This document shows positions 30,012 to 38,653 of a DNA stretch of 64,000 bases, piece by piece. Both the position numbers and the translations under genes were made by a program. The notes under the pieces are model-generated. The model made no database searches, had not been told where the DNA came from, and saw nothing but the letters and a program-made list of their open reading frames with translations. Numbering within the stretch: position 1 is the first letter of the stretch; each line of letters starts with the position of its first letter. The stretch is from contig NZ_CP090063.1 of the NCBI RefSeq assembly GCF_021391495.1, positions 744,001 through 808,000 of the forward strand, read 5' to 3'. Source of the stretch: Amycolatopsis acidiphila. GTDB lineage: Bacteria > Actinomycetota > Actinomycetes > Mycobacteriales > Pseudonocardiaceae.

Positions 30012-30245
30012 ATGTCTCGACGTGTGGCGCTGTTCCTGCTGGCCTTCGGCGTGTGGTCCTGGATCATCTGGATCACCTTCGTGAAGAACCTGTGGGCCAG
30101 CGACCAGTCCTGGACCCCGGACGGCTCGGCGACCGCGTTCTTCGTGGTGCACCTGATCCTGGCCATCGTGTCGTTCGTGCTGGGCACGATCATCGGCGTC
30201 ATCGGCTGGCGTGGCCTGCGCGCGAAGCAGAAGACGAACGCCTAA
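30012..30245 (+). CDS. SCO4848-family small membrane protein
   Basis: A 77-aa protein with two TM helices (about 5-25 and 45-66) joined by a polar loop VKNLWASDQSWTPDGSAT, ending in a basic RGLRAKQKTNA tail. It matches the SCO4848 family, found beside D,D-carboxypeptidase genes in actinomycetes, as here. Function unknown. The stop overlaps that of the convergent tetR. Confidence 0.8.
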   Translation: MSRRVALFLLAFGVWSWIIWITFVKNLWASDQSWTPDGSATAFFVVHLILAIVSFVLGTIIGVIGWRGLRAKQKTNA

Positions 30246-30838
30246 CGCCCCCGCCACGGGGTGAGTGCGACCTCGGTGGCGGTTTTGACGGCGGTCTTCA
30301 GCGCGGCGGGGTCGGCCCTGTCGGCGCCGTCGAGCAGGGCCTGGAGCGCTCCGCTGACCGCGCCGATGAAAGCGCCGGTCAGCGCTGCCGCGCGCACGGC
30401 ATCCAGTTGGTCGGGGAACGCCTCGGTCAGGTGCTCCGCGATCTGCCGCTGGGCATCGAGCTGGACCTGCAGCGCGCGTCCGCGTACGGCGGGCACGGTC
30501 TGGATCAGCCGGAGCCGCAGCTCCGCCAGCGGGCTGATTATTTCGTCGCTGGCTTCGGCGGTGTCGCTCAGCGCCCGCAGCAACACCTCGGCCGGGCCCT
30601 CGCCGGGGGAGCGGGTGGCGATGGCGTCGAGGGTCGCGCGCACGCGGGTGTCGGATTCCGGGAACAGCAGTTCTTCCTTGCTGGCGAAGTAGCTGAAGAA
30701 CGTGCGGGCGCCGATCTCGGCCGCCGCGGCGATGTCGGCGACCGTGGTCTCGTCATAACCCTTGCGCGCGAAAAGATCCGTCGCCGCGTCGATCAGTGCC
30801 TGGCGGGTGCGAGCTCGCTTGCGGTCACGAAGGGACAT
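30242..30838 (-). CDS. TetR-family regulator
   Basis: A 198-aa repressor. The HTH is at about 12-50 (RQALIDAATDLFARKGYDETTVADIAAAAEIGARTFFSYFASKEEL, in pieces), with a helical ligand domain after it. It is divergent from the frameshifted FAD monooxygenase gene; the spacer holds paired GCAGTCAxTGC sites, so it probably represses both itself and that gene. The ATG at 30838 is chosen; a GTG two codons upstream is possible. Confidence 0.85.
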   Translation of the reverse strand: MSLRDRKRARTRQALIDAATDLFARKGYDETTVADIAAAAEIGARTFFSYFASKEELLFPESDTRVRATLDAIATRSPGEGPAEVLLRALSDTAEASDEIISPLAELRLRLIQTVPAVRGRALQVQLDAQRQIAEHLTEAFPDQLDAVRAAALTGAFIGAVSGALQALLDGADRADPAALKTAVKTATEVALTPWRGR

Positions 30839-30869
30839 GACCACAGCATACGGCACTCGCTGCAAATCA

Positions 30870-30897
30870 GCAGTCATTGCAAAATTGCAGTCACTGC
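30870..30897. promoter_or_regulatory. Paired TetR-type operators
   Basis: Two 11-base sites 17 bases apart: GCAGTCATTGC (30870-30880) and GCAGTCACTGC (30887-30897). The second is a perfect 5-1-5 palindrome. Further CTGC/GCAG half-sites (CTGCAAATCAGCAG at 30860-30873) flank them. They lie between the tetR and monooxygenase starts. Confidence 0.6.
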
Positions 30898-30913
30898 GAT
30901 AATGTCGAAAAGC

Positions 30914-32078
30914 ATGAAGAACGTGTTGGTCTCCGGTGCCGGCGTGGCGGGCTCGACCCTCGCCTACTGGCTGGCCCGCCACGGCTTCCGGCCCACCGTC
31001 GTGGAGCGGTCCCAGGGCCTGCGCTCCAGCGGAAACCCTGTCGACGTGCGAGGTCCGGCCCTGCCGGTGGCCGAGGCGATGGGCGTCGTACCCGGCTTGC
31101 GGGCGGCCGCCACCCGGACGACCAGGATGCGGTTGCTGGGCGCCGACGGCCGTCAGGTGGCCACGGTGGGCATGCCCGCGGCACGCGGCAACGAGATCGA
31201 GGTGCCGCGTGCCGACCTCGCCGGGGTGCTGTACGAGGCGGCTCGCGACGACGCCGAGTTCCTCTTCGATGACACGATCACCGCACTGGAGCAGGACGAA
31301 CATGGCGTCGAGGTCACGTTCGACCGCGCCGTGCCCCGCCGCTTCGACCTGGTGATCGGCGCGGACGGGCTGCACTCGGCGGTCCGGCGGCTCGCCTTCG
31401 GTCCCGAGCGCGAATTCGTGCGCCCCGCCGGCATCTACGTCGCCACCATGCCGCTCGGTGAGCCCGTCGACCACCCGCAGGACGTGCTCATCCACAACAC
31501 CCCGGGCCGCCTGGTCTCCATCCACCCCGCCCGCGACAAGGCCCTGGTGGCGTTCATCTTCCGCGACGAAACCCGCACCGGCATCGACCACGGCGACACC
31601 GACCAGCACAAGCGGATCGTCACCGAGGCGTACACCGGCGCCGGCTGGCGCGTCCCGCAACTGCTCGAACGGCTCCAGGCCACCGACGACCTCTACTTCG
31701 ACGCGGTCAGCGTGGTCGACCTTTCGACGTGGTCACAGGGCCGCGTCGCGCTGGCCGGCGACGCCGCATCCTGCGTATCCCTGCTCGGCGACGGCTCCAG
31801 CCTCGCGATCGCGGGCGCGCACCCTTGCCACGGCACTCGCCGGACACCCGGCCGACCACGCCGCCGCCTTCGCCCGGTACGAGACCGTCCACCGCGCCCG
31901 CGTCGTGCCGAAACAGCGTGCCGTCAAACGATCGGCGGCGTTGCTCGTGCCCAGGACGAGGCTCGGCCTGGCGACCCGGAACCTCACCGCGCGCCTGTTG
32001 CCCGGCGGGCAGGAAAAAGGGCCCGGCCGAAACAAAAAGCCGGGCCCCTTCTCGACTGAGCAGGTCAGACGCGCTTGA
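30914..32078 (+). pseudogene. FAD-dependent monooxygenase, frameshifted
   Basis: An aromatic-hydroxylase-type flavoprotein (UbiH/PHBH family). The dinucleotide site VLVSGAGVAGSTLAYWLARHG opens the protein, VIGADGLHSAVRRL is at about 155 and the FAD-ribityl motif RVALAGDAASCVSLLGDGSS at about 280. After GCGCAC near 31822 the frame is lost: the expected continuation TLATALAGHPADHAAAFARYE is read one frame back. Restoring two bases (CACC to CACACC) joins the two parts into about 388 aa. The reading frame then runs through the sdh terminator and ends beyond it, so the original stop may also be lost. A sequencing error is possible. Start ATG 30914; 30902 is an alternative. Confidence 0.7.
32014..32047 (-). 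terminator. Terminator of the sdh operon
   Basis: On the minus strand, 18 bases after the sdhB stop: GGGCCCGGC (32019-32027 on plus) pairs with GCCGGGCCC (32039-32047), followed in the minus direction by TTTTT (32014-32018). Confidence 0.85.
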
Positions 32079-32865
32079 ACAGTAGCGCGCGCTTGACCTC
32101 CTGGATCGCCTTCGTCACCTGGATGCCACGCGGGCACGCGTCGGTGCAGTTGAAGGTCGTGCGGCAGCGCCACACACCCTCGGCGTCGTTGAGGATGTCC
32201 AGCCGCTCCTCCGAACCCTCGTCCCGGGAGTCGAAGATGAACCGGTGCGCGTTGACGATCGCGGCCGGGCCGAAGTACGACCCGTCGTTCCAGTACACCG
32301 GGCAGGAGGACGTGCAGGCGGCGCACAGGATGCACTTCGTCGTGTCGTCGAAGCGCTCCCGGTCGGCCTGCGACTGGATCCGCTCGCGCGTCGGCTCGTT
32401 GCCGTACGCGATCAGGTACGGCTTCACGGCGCGGTAGGCCTCGAAGAAGGGCTCCATGTCGACATAGAGGTCCTTCATCGTGGGCAGGCCCTTGATCGGC
32501 GCGATCGTGATCACCGTGGGCTTGCTGCCGGGGTTCTTGCCCGCCAGCAGGTCCTTGACCAGGACCTTGCAGGCGAGCCGGTTGATCCCGTTGATCTGCA
32601 TGGCGTCCGAGCCGCAGATGCCGTGCGCGCAGGAACGCCGGAACGTCAGCGTGCCGTCCACGTAGTTCTTGATGCTCATCAGCACGTTGAGCACGCGGTC
32701 GGTCGGCAGCGCCGGGACGTCGTAGGACTCCCAGTGCGCCTCGGTGTCGACCTCCGGGTTGAACCGGAGGATCTTCATCGTGATCGTGACCGAGCCCTCG
32801 GGCGCGGGAACTTGGGAGGTGTCGTGGACGGCACCTTGTTCCCGGGTTTCTGCTACCGCTGTCAT
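32065..32865 (-). CDS. sdhB: Succinate dehydrogenase iron-sulfur subunit
   Basis: A 266-aa electron-transfer subunit of complex II. The [2Fe-2S] region is RRSCAHGICGSDAMQ...RLAC, the [4Fe-4S] site CILCAACTSSCPVYW, and the [3Fe-4S] segment CRTTFNCTDACPRGI. It shuttles electrons from SdhA FAD to quinone in the membrane. Last gene of the sdhCDAB operon; the ATG shares one base with the sdhA stop (TGATG). Confidence 0.96.
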   Translation of the reverse strand: MTAVAETREQGAVHDTSQVPAPEGSVTITMKILRFNPEVDTEAHWESYDVPALPTDRVLNVLMSIKNYVDGTLTFRRSCAHGICGSDAMQINGINRLACKVLVKDLLAGKNPGSKPTVITIAPIKGLPTMKDLYVDMEPFFEAYRAVKPYLIAYGNEPTRERIQSQADRERFDDTTKCILCAACTSSCPVYWNDGSYFGPAAIVNAHRFIFDSRDEGSEERLDILNDAEGVWRCRTTFNCTDACPRGIQVTKAIQEVKRALLFKRV

Positions 32866-34652
32866 CAGTACTTCCGCTCCATCGGCTCGTACCGGGTGAA
32901 GACCACCGGCTTGTAGTCCAGCCGGATGTCGGCGAGGAACCCGGTCAGGCCCAGCGGCGCGTCGGGATCGGCCTTCTCCGGCAGCATCTTGTACGACATC
33001 GAGTGCCGCATGAAGTTGACGTCGTCGCGGTTCGGGTAGTCCTCGCGGGCGTGCCCGCCACGGGACTCCTTGCGCGCGAGCGCCGCGTTGACCAGCGCCT
33101 CGGCCAGGTCGAGCAGGAAGCCCAGCTCGATCGCCTCGAGCAGGTCGGTGTTGTACCGCTTGCCCTTGTCCTGCACCGCGATCCGGCCGTACCGCTCCTT
33201 GAGCCGCTGCACGTCGGTCAGCGCCGTCTTCAGTGTGTCCTCGGTGCGGTACACCGCCGCGTTGGTGTCCATGGTCTGCTGCAGCTCGGTGCGGATGTCG
33301 GCCACCCGCTCGCCACCGTGCGCCGTGCGCAGGTGTTCGACCATGCCCTCGACCAGGGTCGCCGGGTTCTCCGGCAGGTCCACGTGCTCGTGGCCCCGGG
33401 CGTAGTCGGCGGCGGCGATGCCCGCGCGCCGGCCGAACACGTTGATGTCCAGCAGCGAGTTGGTGCCCAGCCGGTTCGCGCCGTGCACCGACACGCAGGC
33501 GACCTCACCGGCCGCGTACAGGCCCGGGATGACCTTGTCGTTGTCCTGCAGGGCTTCGCCGTGCACGTTCGTCGGGATGCCACCCATCGCGTAGTGCGCG
33601 GTCGGGTACACCGGCACCGGCTCCTTCACCGGGTCCACGCCGAGGTAGGTGCGGGCGAACTCGGTGATGTCCGGCAGCTTGCTCTCCAGCACCTCGGCAC
33701 CGAGGTGGGTGCAGTCGAGGTACACGTAGTCCTTGTGCGGGCCCGCGCCGCGGCCCTCCAGCACCTCCAGCACCATCGACCGGGCGACGATGTCGCGCGG
33801 CGCGAGGTCCTTGATGGTGGGGGCGTAGCGCTCCATGAACCGCTCGCCGTCGGCGTTGCGCAGGATCGCGCCCTCGCCACGGGCGCCCTCGGTTAGCAGG
33901 ATGCCCAGGCCCGCGAGGCCGGTCGGGTGGAACTGGTAGAACTCGATGTCCTCCAGCGGCAGCCCCTTGCGGTAGTAGATGCCCATGCCGTCGCCGGTCA
34001 GCGTGTGCGCGTTCGACGTGGTCTTGAAGACCTTGCCGAAGCCGCCGGTGGCGAACACGATCGACTTCGCCTGGAAGACATGGATTTCACCGGTTGCGAG
34101 CTCGTACGCGATCGCGCCGGAGGCAACCGGGCCGTCCTCGGTCTCGGTGAGTGCGATGTCGAGGACGTAGAACTCGTTGAAGAACTCGATCCCGTGCTTG
34201 ACGCAGTTCTGGTACAGCGTCTGCAGGATCATGTGCCCGGTGCGGTCCGCGGCGTAGCAGGCCCGGCGCACCGCGGCCTTGCCGTGGTCGCGGGTGTGCC
34301 CGCCGAAGCGCCGCTGGTCGATCTTGCCCTCGGGCGTCCGGTTGAACGGCAGGCCCATCTTCTCCAGGTCGAGCACCGCGTCGATGGCTTCCTTCGCCAT
34401 GATCTCGGCCGCGTCCTGGTCGGTCAGGTAGTCACCGCCCTTGACGGTGTCGAAGGTGTGCCACTCCCAGTTGTCCTCTTCGACGTTGGCGAGCGCGGCA
34501 CACATGCCGCCCTGTGCGGCACCGGTGTGCGAACGCGTCGGGTAGAGCTTCGTGAGCACCGCCGTGCGGGCCCGCTGCCCCGACTCGATGGCGGCGCGCA
34601 TACCCGCGCCGCCCGCGCCGACGATCACCACGTCGTACTTGTGGAACTGCAT
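32865..34652 (-). CDS. sdhA: Succinate dehydrogenase flavoprotein subunit
   Basis: A 595-aa subunit that oxidises succinate to fumarate. The FAD dinucleotide fold VIVGAGGAGMRAAIESG starts at residue 9; RSHTGAAQGGMCAAL contains the His that binds FAD covalently; HPTGLAGLGILLTEGARGEG and the catalytic Arg region follow, and TMDTNAAVYRTEDTL lies in the C-terminal helical domain. AAGGAAG precedes the ATG. It is 25 bases after sdhD. Confidence 0.97.
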   Translation of the reverse strand: MQFHKYDVVIVGAGGAGMRAAIESGQRARTAVLTKLYPTRSHTGAAQGGMCAALANVEEDNWEWHTFDTVKGGDYLTDQDAAEIMAKEAIDAVLDLEKMGLPFNRTPEGKIDQRRFGGHTRDHGKAAVRRACYAADRTGHMILQTLYQNCVKHGIEFFNEFYVLDIALTETEDGPVASGAIAYELATGEIHVFQAKSIVFATGGFGKVFKTTSNAHTLTGDGMGIYYRKGLPLEDIEFYQFHPTGLAGLGILLTEGARGEGAILRNADGERFMERYAPTIKDLAPRDIVARSMVLEVLEGRGAGPHKDYVYLDCTHLGAEVLESKLPDITEFARTYLGVDPVKEPVPVYPTAHYAMGGIPTNVHGEALQDNDKVIPGLYAAGEVACVSVHGANRLGTNSLLDINVFGRRAGIAAADYARGHEHVDLPENPATLVEGMVEHLRTAHGGERVADIRTELQQTMDTNAAVYRTEDTLKTALTDVQRLKERYGRIAVQDKGKRYNTDLLEAIELGFLLDLAEALVNAALARKESRGGHAREDYPNRDDVNFMRHSMSYKMLPEKADPDAPLGLTGFLADIRLDYKPVVFTRYEPMERKY

Positions 34653-34677
34653 ATCCGCTTCCTTGGTGGTGGTGGAG

Positions 34678-35097
34678 TCAGCTGTTGATGTTGGGGTCGA
34701 ACGTGAAGATGACCAGGGTGCCGACGAACAGGACGATCACCATCGCCACGTAGAGCACCATCTTCAGCCAGAACCGGGTGACGTCCTTGCGGGCGTAGTC
34801 GTCGATGATCGTGCGCAGCCCGTTGCCGCCGTGGATCTCGGCCAGCCACAGCATCAGCAGGTCCCAGGCCTGCCAGAACGGCGAGGCCCACCGGCCGGCG
34901 ACGAACCCGAAGTTGATCCGGTGCACACCGCCGTCGAGGATGTTCATGATCAGCAGGTGGCCGAGCACCAGGAAGATCAGCAGGATGCCGGAGATCCGCA
35001 TGAACACCCAGCTGTAGAGCTCGAAGTTGCTCCGCCGGGCGGCGGGGCGGCGCGGCGAGCGCGGCTTGTCGAGCGTCAGGGATTCGGAGCTGGTCAC
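34678..35097 (-). CDS. sdhD: Succinate dehydrogenase membrane anchor subunit D
   Basis: A 139-aa protein with three TM helices (about 36-56, 72-92 and 113-135 by hydrophobicity). ELYSWVFMRISGILLIFLVLGHLL contains the Ser/Arg quinone-site and His heme-ligand pattern. With SdhC it holds heme b and the quinone site. The GTG overlaps the sdhC stop in GTGA. Confidence 0.9.
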   Translation of the reverse strand: MTSSESLTLDKPRSPRRPAARRSNFELYSWVFMRISGILLIFLVLGHLLIMNILDGGVHRINFGFVAGRWASPFWQAWDLLMLWLAEIHGGNGLRTIIDDYARKDVTRFWLKMVLYVAMVIVLFVGTLVIFTFDPNINS

Positions 35098-35552
35098 GAC
35101 GCGTCTCCTCCGAACATGATCGACGCGGTGCGCCAGAGCATGGCGACCGCCCCGGGCACCATCACGACCACCCAGATCACCACGATCGTCCACAGCATCG
35201 GCTTCTGGTACTTCGTGCCCTTCGACCAGAAGTCGAGGAGCATGACCCGGATGCCGTTGAGCGCGTGGTAGAGCACCGCGCCGACGAGCCCGACCTCCAT
35301 CAGGTTCACGATCGGGGTCTTGTAGGTCTCGATCACCGAGTCGTAGGTCTCGGGCGAGACCCGGACCAGCGCGGTGTCGAGCACGTGGACGAACAGGAAG
35401 AAGAAGGTGAGTACCCCGGTGATCCGATGCAGGACCCAGGACCACATGCCGGGGTCGCCCCGGTAGAAGGTCCCCTTCCGGCGTGAGGCACCCGCCCGAT
35501 CGCTCGCCTGCGCCGCGGTGCTGCCGGCGGCGGGCGTAGCCGTGGTGGACAT
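35094..35552 (-). CDS. sdhC: Succinate dehydrogenase cytochrome b subunit
   Basis: A 152-aa, three-TM subunit. A polar Thr/Ala-rich N terminus of about 45 residues precedes GMWSWVLHRITGVLTFFFLFVHVLDTALV, the SdhC motif with HRITG and the axial His, and YHALNGIRVMLLDFW. The ATG at 35552 has GGAGG ten bases upstream. It is the promoter-proximal gene of the operon. Confidence 0.93.
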   Translation of the reverse strand: MSTTATPAAGSTAAQASDRAGASRRKGTFYRGDPGMWSWVLHRITGVLTFFFLFVHVLDTALVRVSPETYDSVIETYKTPIVNLMEVGLVGAVLYHALNGIRVMLLDFWSKGTKYQKPMLWTIVVIWVVVMVPGAVAMLWRTASIMFGGDAS

Positions 35553-35899
35553 CGGTGAACGGCCTCCAACGTCGTGGTTGGACTGTGCCCGTGGCATGCA
35601 AACGTCAACGAGCTTGGATAAACGGATGCTAAACCCGCACGGCGGGACGCACTCACCCTCGGGTTGTTCTGTGTGATCGACCAGACACCGAGCGCGTGGT
35701 GGCCGTCACTCGTCCAGGTGGTGCTCACGGCGGGTAGCAGGACGATCGCGATGCCGGGGCGCAAGCAAACATTTAGGTTACGGGCTGTGGCTTCCGTATG
35801 GCGTTTCGTTCACAGGCCGGTACGGTTCGCCAGTCGAGCCCGGCGCTGCGCCGGGCCGTTCTCGGGACCGTCGTACCACGGCGGGGAGGGAGAGGGAGC
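35553..35899. other. Divergent promoter region of sdhC and the nucleoside importer
   Basis: 347 bases with no convincing gene. It holds an 8-bp GC hairpin (GCCCGGCG at 35838-35845 / CGCCGGGC at 35849-35856) in the leader of the importer, and an AT-richer stretch (about 35760-35815) likely to hold its promoter. An 87-aa open frame here looks spurious. Confidence 0.5.
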
Positions 35900-37045
35900 G
35901 TGCGTAGAACGCGTGCCGCCATGCTGACCGCTACCGCGATGGTCGGTGTGCTCGCGCTGGCCGGATGTGCGAAGGACTCCGGCGGCAGCGGCAACAGCAA
36001 CAACAACGCGTCCGGGACCGCGGGGTCCTGCGTGACCGCACAGCCGCCGGCCGCACCGGCCGCCGCGACGTCCTCGAGCGCCGCCGGCGCCAAGGTGGAC
36101 GCGAGCCGGCTGCGGATCGGTCTCGCCTACGACATCGGCGGTCGCGGTGACGCCTCGTTCAACGACGCGGCGGCCGCCGGCGTGGACAAGGCCAAGACCG
36201 ACATGGGCGTGAAGGACGTGTCGGAGAGCACGGCGTCGCCCACCGAGGACGAGGCGGCCAAGGAGCAGCGGCTCACCCAGCTCGCGACCAACGGCTACAA
36301 CCCGATCGTCGCGGTCGGCTTCGCCTACGCGGAGGCCGTCGGCGCGGTCGCGCCGAAGTTCCCGAACACCAAGATCGCGATCATCGACGACGACTCGGTC
36401 AAGGCGCCGAACGTCACCCCGCTGGTGTTCGCCGAGGAGCAGGGCTCGTTCCTGGCCGGCGTTGCCGCGGTCTACAAGAGCAAGAACTGCCACATCGGCT
36501 TCATCGGCGGCGTGAACACCCCGCTGATCCAGAAGTTCGAGGCGGGCTACCTCGCCGGTGCCAAGGCCGCGTCCAGCAAGGTCCAGATCGAGGACCAGTA
36601 CCTGACCCCGGCCGGTGACAACACCGGGTTCCAGGACCCGACGAAGGGCAACGCGAAGGCCGGGGCGGAGATCGCCGCGGGCGCGGACGTCATCTACCAC
36701 GCCGCCGGTGCCTCCGGTAAGGGCGTGTTCCAGGCCGCGAAGGCGGGCAACGCGCTGGCCATCGGCGTCGACTCCGACCAGTACAACCAGACGACGGTGG
36801 CCGAGTACAAGGACGTGATCATGACGTCCATGCTCAAGCGGGTCGACGTCGCGGTCTACGACTACATCCAGGCCGTGGCCCAGAACAACCTGTCGTCGCT
36901 GCCCCAGCGGTTCGACCTCAAGGTCGACGGCGTCGGCTACGCCACTTCCGGCGGCAAGGTCGACGACATCGTCCCGGTGCTGAACGGCTACAAGCAGGCG
37001 ATCATCTCCGGTCAGATCACGGTGCCGACCACACCGGCGAAGTAA
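35900..37045 (+). CDS. BMP-family nucleoside-binding lipoprotein
   Basis: A 381-aa solute-binding lipoprotein (Med/PnrA-like). The lipobox LAGC is at about 21, followed by a Ser/Asn/Gly linker. The binding core has GLAYDIGGRGDASFNDAAAAGVDKAK (in pieces), AFAEEQGSFLAGVAA-like and DVIYHAAGASGKGVFQAA. BMP proteins bind purine nucleosides. It is the first gene of the importer; the ATPase starts 75 bases downstream after a strong hairpin. The GTG at 35900 has GGGAGAGGGAG upstream. Confidence 0.9.
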   Translation: MRRTRAAMLTATAMVGVLALAGCAKDSGGSGNSNNNASGTAGSCVTAQPPAAPAAATSSSAAGAKVDASRLRIGLAYDIGGRGDASFNDAAAAGVDKAKTDMGVKDVSESTASPTEDEAAKEQRLTQLATNGYNPIVAVGFAYAEAVGAVAPKFPNTKIAIIDDDSVKAPNVTPLVFAEEQGSFLAGVAAVYKSKNCHIGFIGGVNTPLIQKFEAGYLAGAKAASSKVQIEDQYLTPAGDNTGFQDPTKGNAKAGAEIAAGADVIYHAAGASGKGVFQAAKAGNALAIGVDSDQYNQTTVAEYKDVIMTSMLKRVDVAVYDYIQAVAQNNLSSLPQRFDLKVDGVGYATSGGKVDDIVPVLNGYKQAIISGQITVPTTPAK

Positions 37046-37061
37046 GAACCACTCCGCGTGC

Positions 37062-37094
37062 GGGGCTCGGGAGGGCGACCCTCTCCCGAGCCCC
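37062..37094 (+). terminator. Intra-operon hairpin after the binding-protein gene
   Basis: A 12-bp perfect stem GGGGCTCGGGAG (37062-37073) / CTCCCGAGCCCC (37083-37094), no U-run. In ABC operons such hairpins often protect the binding-protein mRNA or attenuate downstream genes, giving excess binding protein. Confidence 0.7.
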
Positions 37095-37120
37095 TCACGC
37101 CTTTCCGGGAGTCCTCCTCT

Positions 37121-38653
37121 ATGACTGAGCCACAACCGGTGGTGGAGCTGCGGGGAATCACCAAGCGGTTTCCCGGCGTGGTCGCCAACTCCGACGTGAA
37201 CCTGACGGTCCGCGCGGGCGAGGTGCACGCGGTCTGCGGCGAGAACGGCGCGGGCAAGTCCACCCTGATGAAGATCCTGTACGGGATGCAGCAGCCCGAC
37301 GAGGGCACGATCTCGATCAACGGCGAACGGGTCCGCCTGCGCAACCCGCAGGACGCGATCGCCGCCGGTATCGGCATGGTGCACCAGCACTTCATGCTCG
37401 CCGACAACCTGACCGTCCGGGAGAACGTGCTGCTGGGCGCGGAGAACCTGCACGGCATCGGCCGCAAGGCCAGGGCCGCGATCGCCGAGCTGTCCGAGCG
37501 GACCGGGCTCAACGCCTCGCAGGACGCGCTGATGGAGAGCCTCGGCGTCGCCGACCGGCAGCGCGTGGAGATCATCAAGGTGCTCTACCGCGGCGCCAGG
37601 ATCGTCATCCTGGACGAGCCGACCGCGGTGCTGGTGCCGCAGGAGGTCGACGCGCTGTTCGACACGGTGCGCTCGATGCAGCAGCAGGGCTTCACCTTCC
37701 TGTTCATCTCGCACAAGCTCGACGAGGTGCGTGCGATCGCCGACACGGTGACGGTCATCCGGCGCGGCACCACGGTCGGCACCGCGGACCCGAAGAAGGT
37801 CAGCTCGCGCGAGCTCGCCGAGATGATGGTCGGCTCCGAGCTGCCCAGCCCCGAGACCCGCGAGTCGACCGTGACCGCGCGGGACGTGCTGCGGGTGAGT
37901 GGCCTGCGGCTCGACGCCGGTGGCAGCGAGCGCGCGGTGCTCGACGACATCTCGTTCTCCCTGCGGGCGGGCGAGGTGCTCGGCATCGCGGGCGTCGAGG
38001 GCAACGGGCAGACCGAGCTGGTCGAGACGATCATCGGGATGCGCCGGGCGTCGGCGGGCCGGATCGAACTGGTCGACGCCGGGGGCAGGGCCCGCGACCT
38101 GACGAGGCTCGGCACGCTGGCGCGCCGCGAAGCCGGCATCGGCTACATCCCCGAGGACCGCACGCGTCACGGGCTGCTGCTCACCCAACCGTTGTGGGCC
38201 AACAGAATTCTCGGCCACCAGACCCGGCCGCCGGTCTCCAGGGGACAGTTGCTCGACATCTCCGGCGCCCGCCGGGACACCGAGCGCATCGTCAAGGACT
38301 ACGACGTGCGCACGCCGGGCATCGAGGTTCCGGCCGCCGCGTTGTCCGGCGGCAACCAGCAGAAGCTGGTGGTGGGCCGGGAGCTGTCCGGCAACCCGGT
38401 GCTGCTGATCGCGTCCCACCCGACGCGCGGTGTGGACGTCGGCGCGCAAGCGCTGATCTGGGAACAGATCCGCGTCGCGCGGCACGACGGTCTCGCGGTG
38501 CTGCTGATCTCCGCGGATCTGGACGAGCTGATCGGCCTCTCGGACACCATCCGCGTGATGCTGCGCGGCCGCCTGGTGAGCGAAGCCGACCCCGCGACTG
38601 TGACGCCGCAGGAGCTGGGCAGCGCGATGACCGGGGCGGAGGCCGCAGCGTGA
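37121..38653 (+). CDS. Nucleoside ABC importer ATPase (tandem domains)
   Basis: A 510-aa double ATPase of the RbsA/NupO group. The first Walker A is GENGAGKST (about 40), with a Q-loop VHQHFMLADNLTV. The usual LSxG is replaced by LGVADRQRVEIIKVLYRGARIVILDEPTA, and the second domain has GVEGNGQTE in place of Walker A, as expected for the degenerate second site, then SGGNQQKLVVGREL. GGGAG lies ten bases upstream of the ATG. The stop overlaps the permease GTG. Confidence 0.93.
   Translation: MTEPQPVVELRGITKRFPGVVANSDVNLTVRAGEVHAVCGENGAGKSTLMKILYGMQQPDEGTISINGERVRLRNPQDAIAAGIGMVHQHFMLADNLTVRENVLLGAENLHGIGRKARAAIAELSERTGLNASQDALMESLGVADRQRVEIIKVLYRGARIVILDEPTAVLVPQEVDALFDTVRSMQQQGFTFLFISHKLDEVRAIADTVTVIRRGTTVGTADPKKVSSRELAEMMVGSELPSPETRESTVTARDVLRVSGLRLDAGGSERAVLDDISFSLRAGEVLGIAGVEGNGQTELVETIIGMRRASAGRIELVDAGGRARDLTRLGTLARREAGIGYIPEDRTRHGLLLTQPLWANRILGHQTRPPVSRGQLLDISGARRDTERIVKDYDVRTPGIEVPAAALSGGNQQKLVVGRELSGNPVLLIASHPTRGVDVGAQALIWEQIRVARHDGLAVLLISADLDELIGLSDTIRVMLRGRLVSEADPATVTPQELGSAMTGAEAAA

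Noticed and set aside
35664..35927. 87-aa plus-strand open frame in the sdhC/importer spacer
   Set aside because: No ribosome-binding site, no family pattern, and it overlaps the true start of the binding-protein gene in another frame.
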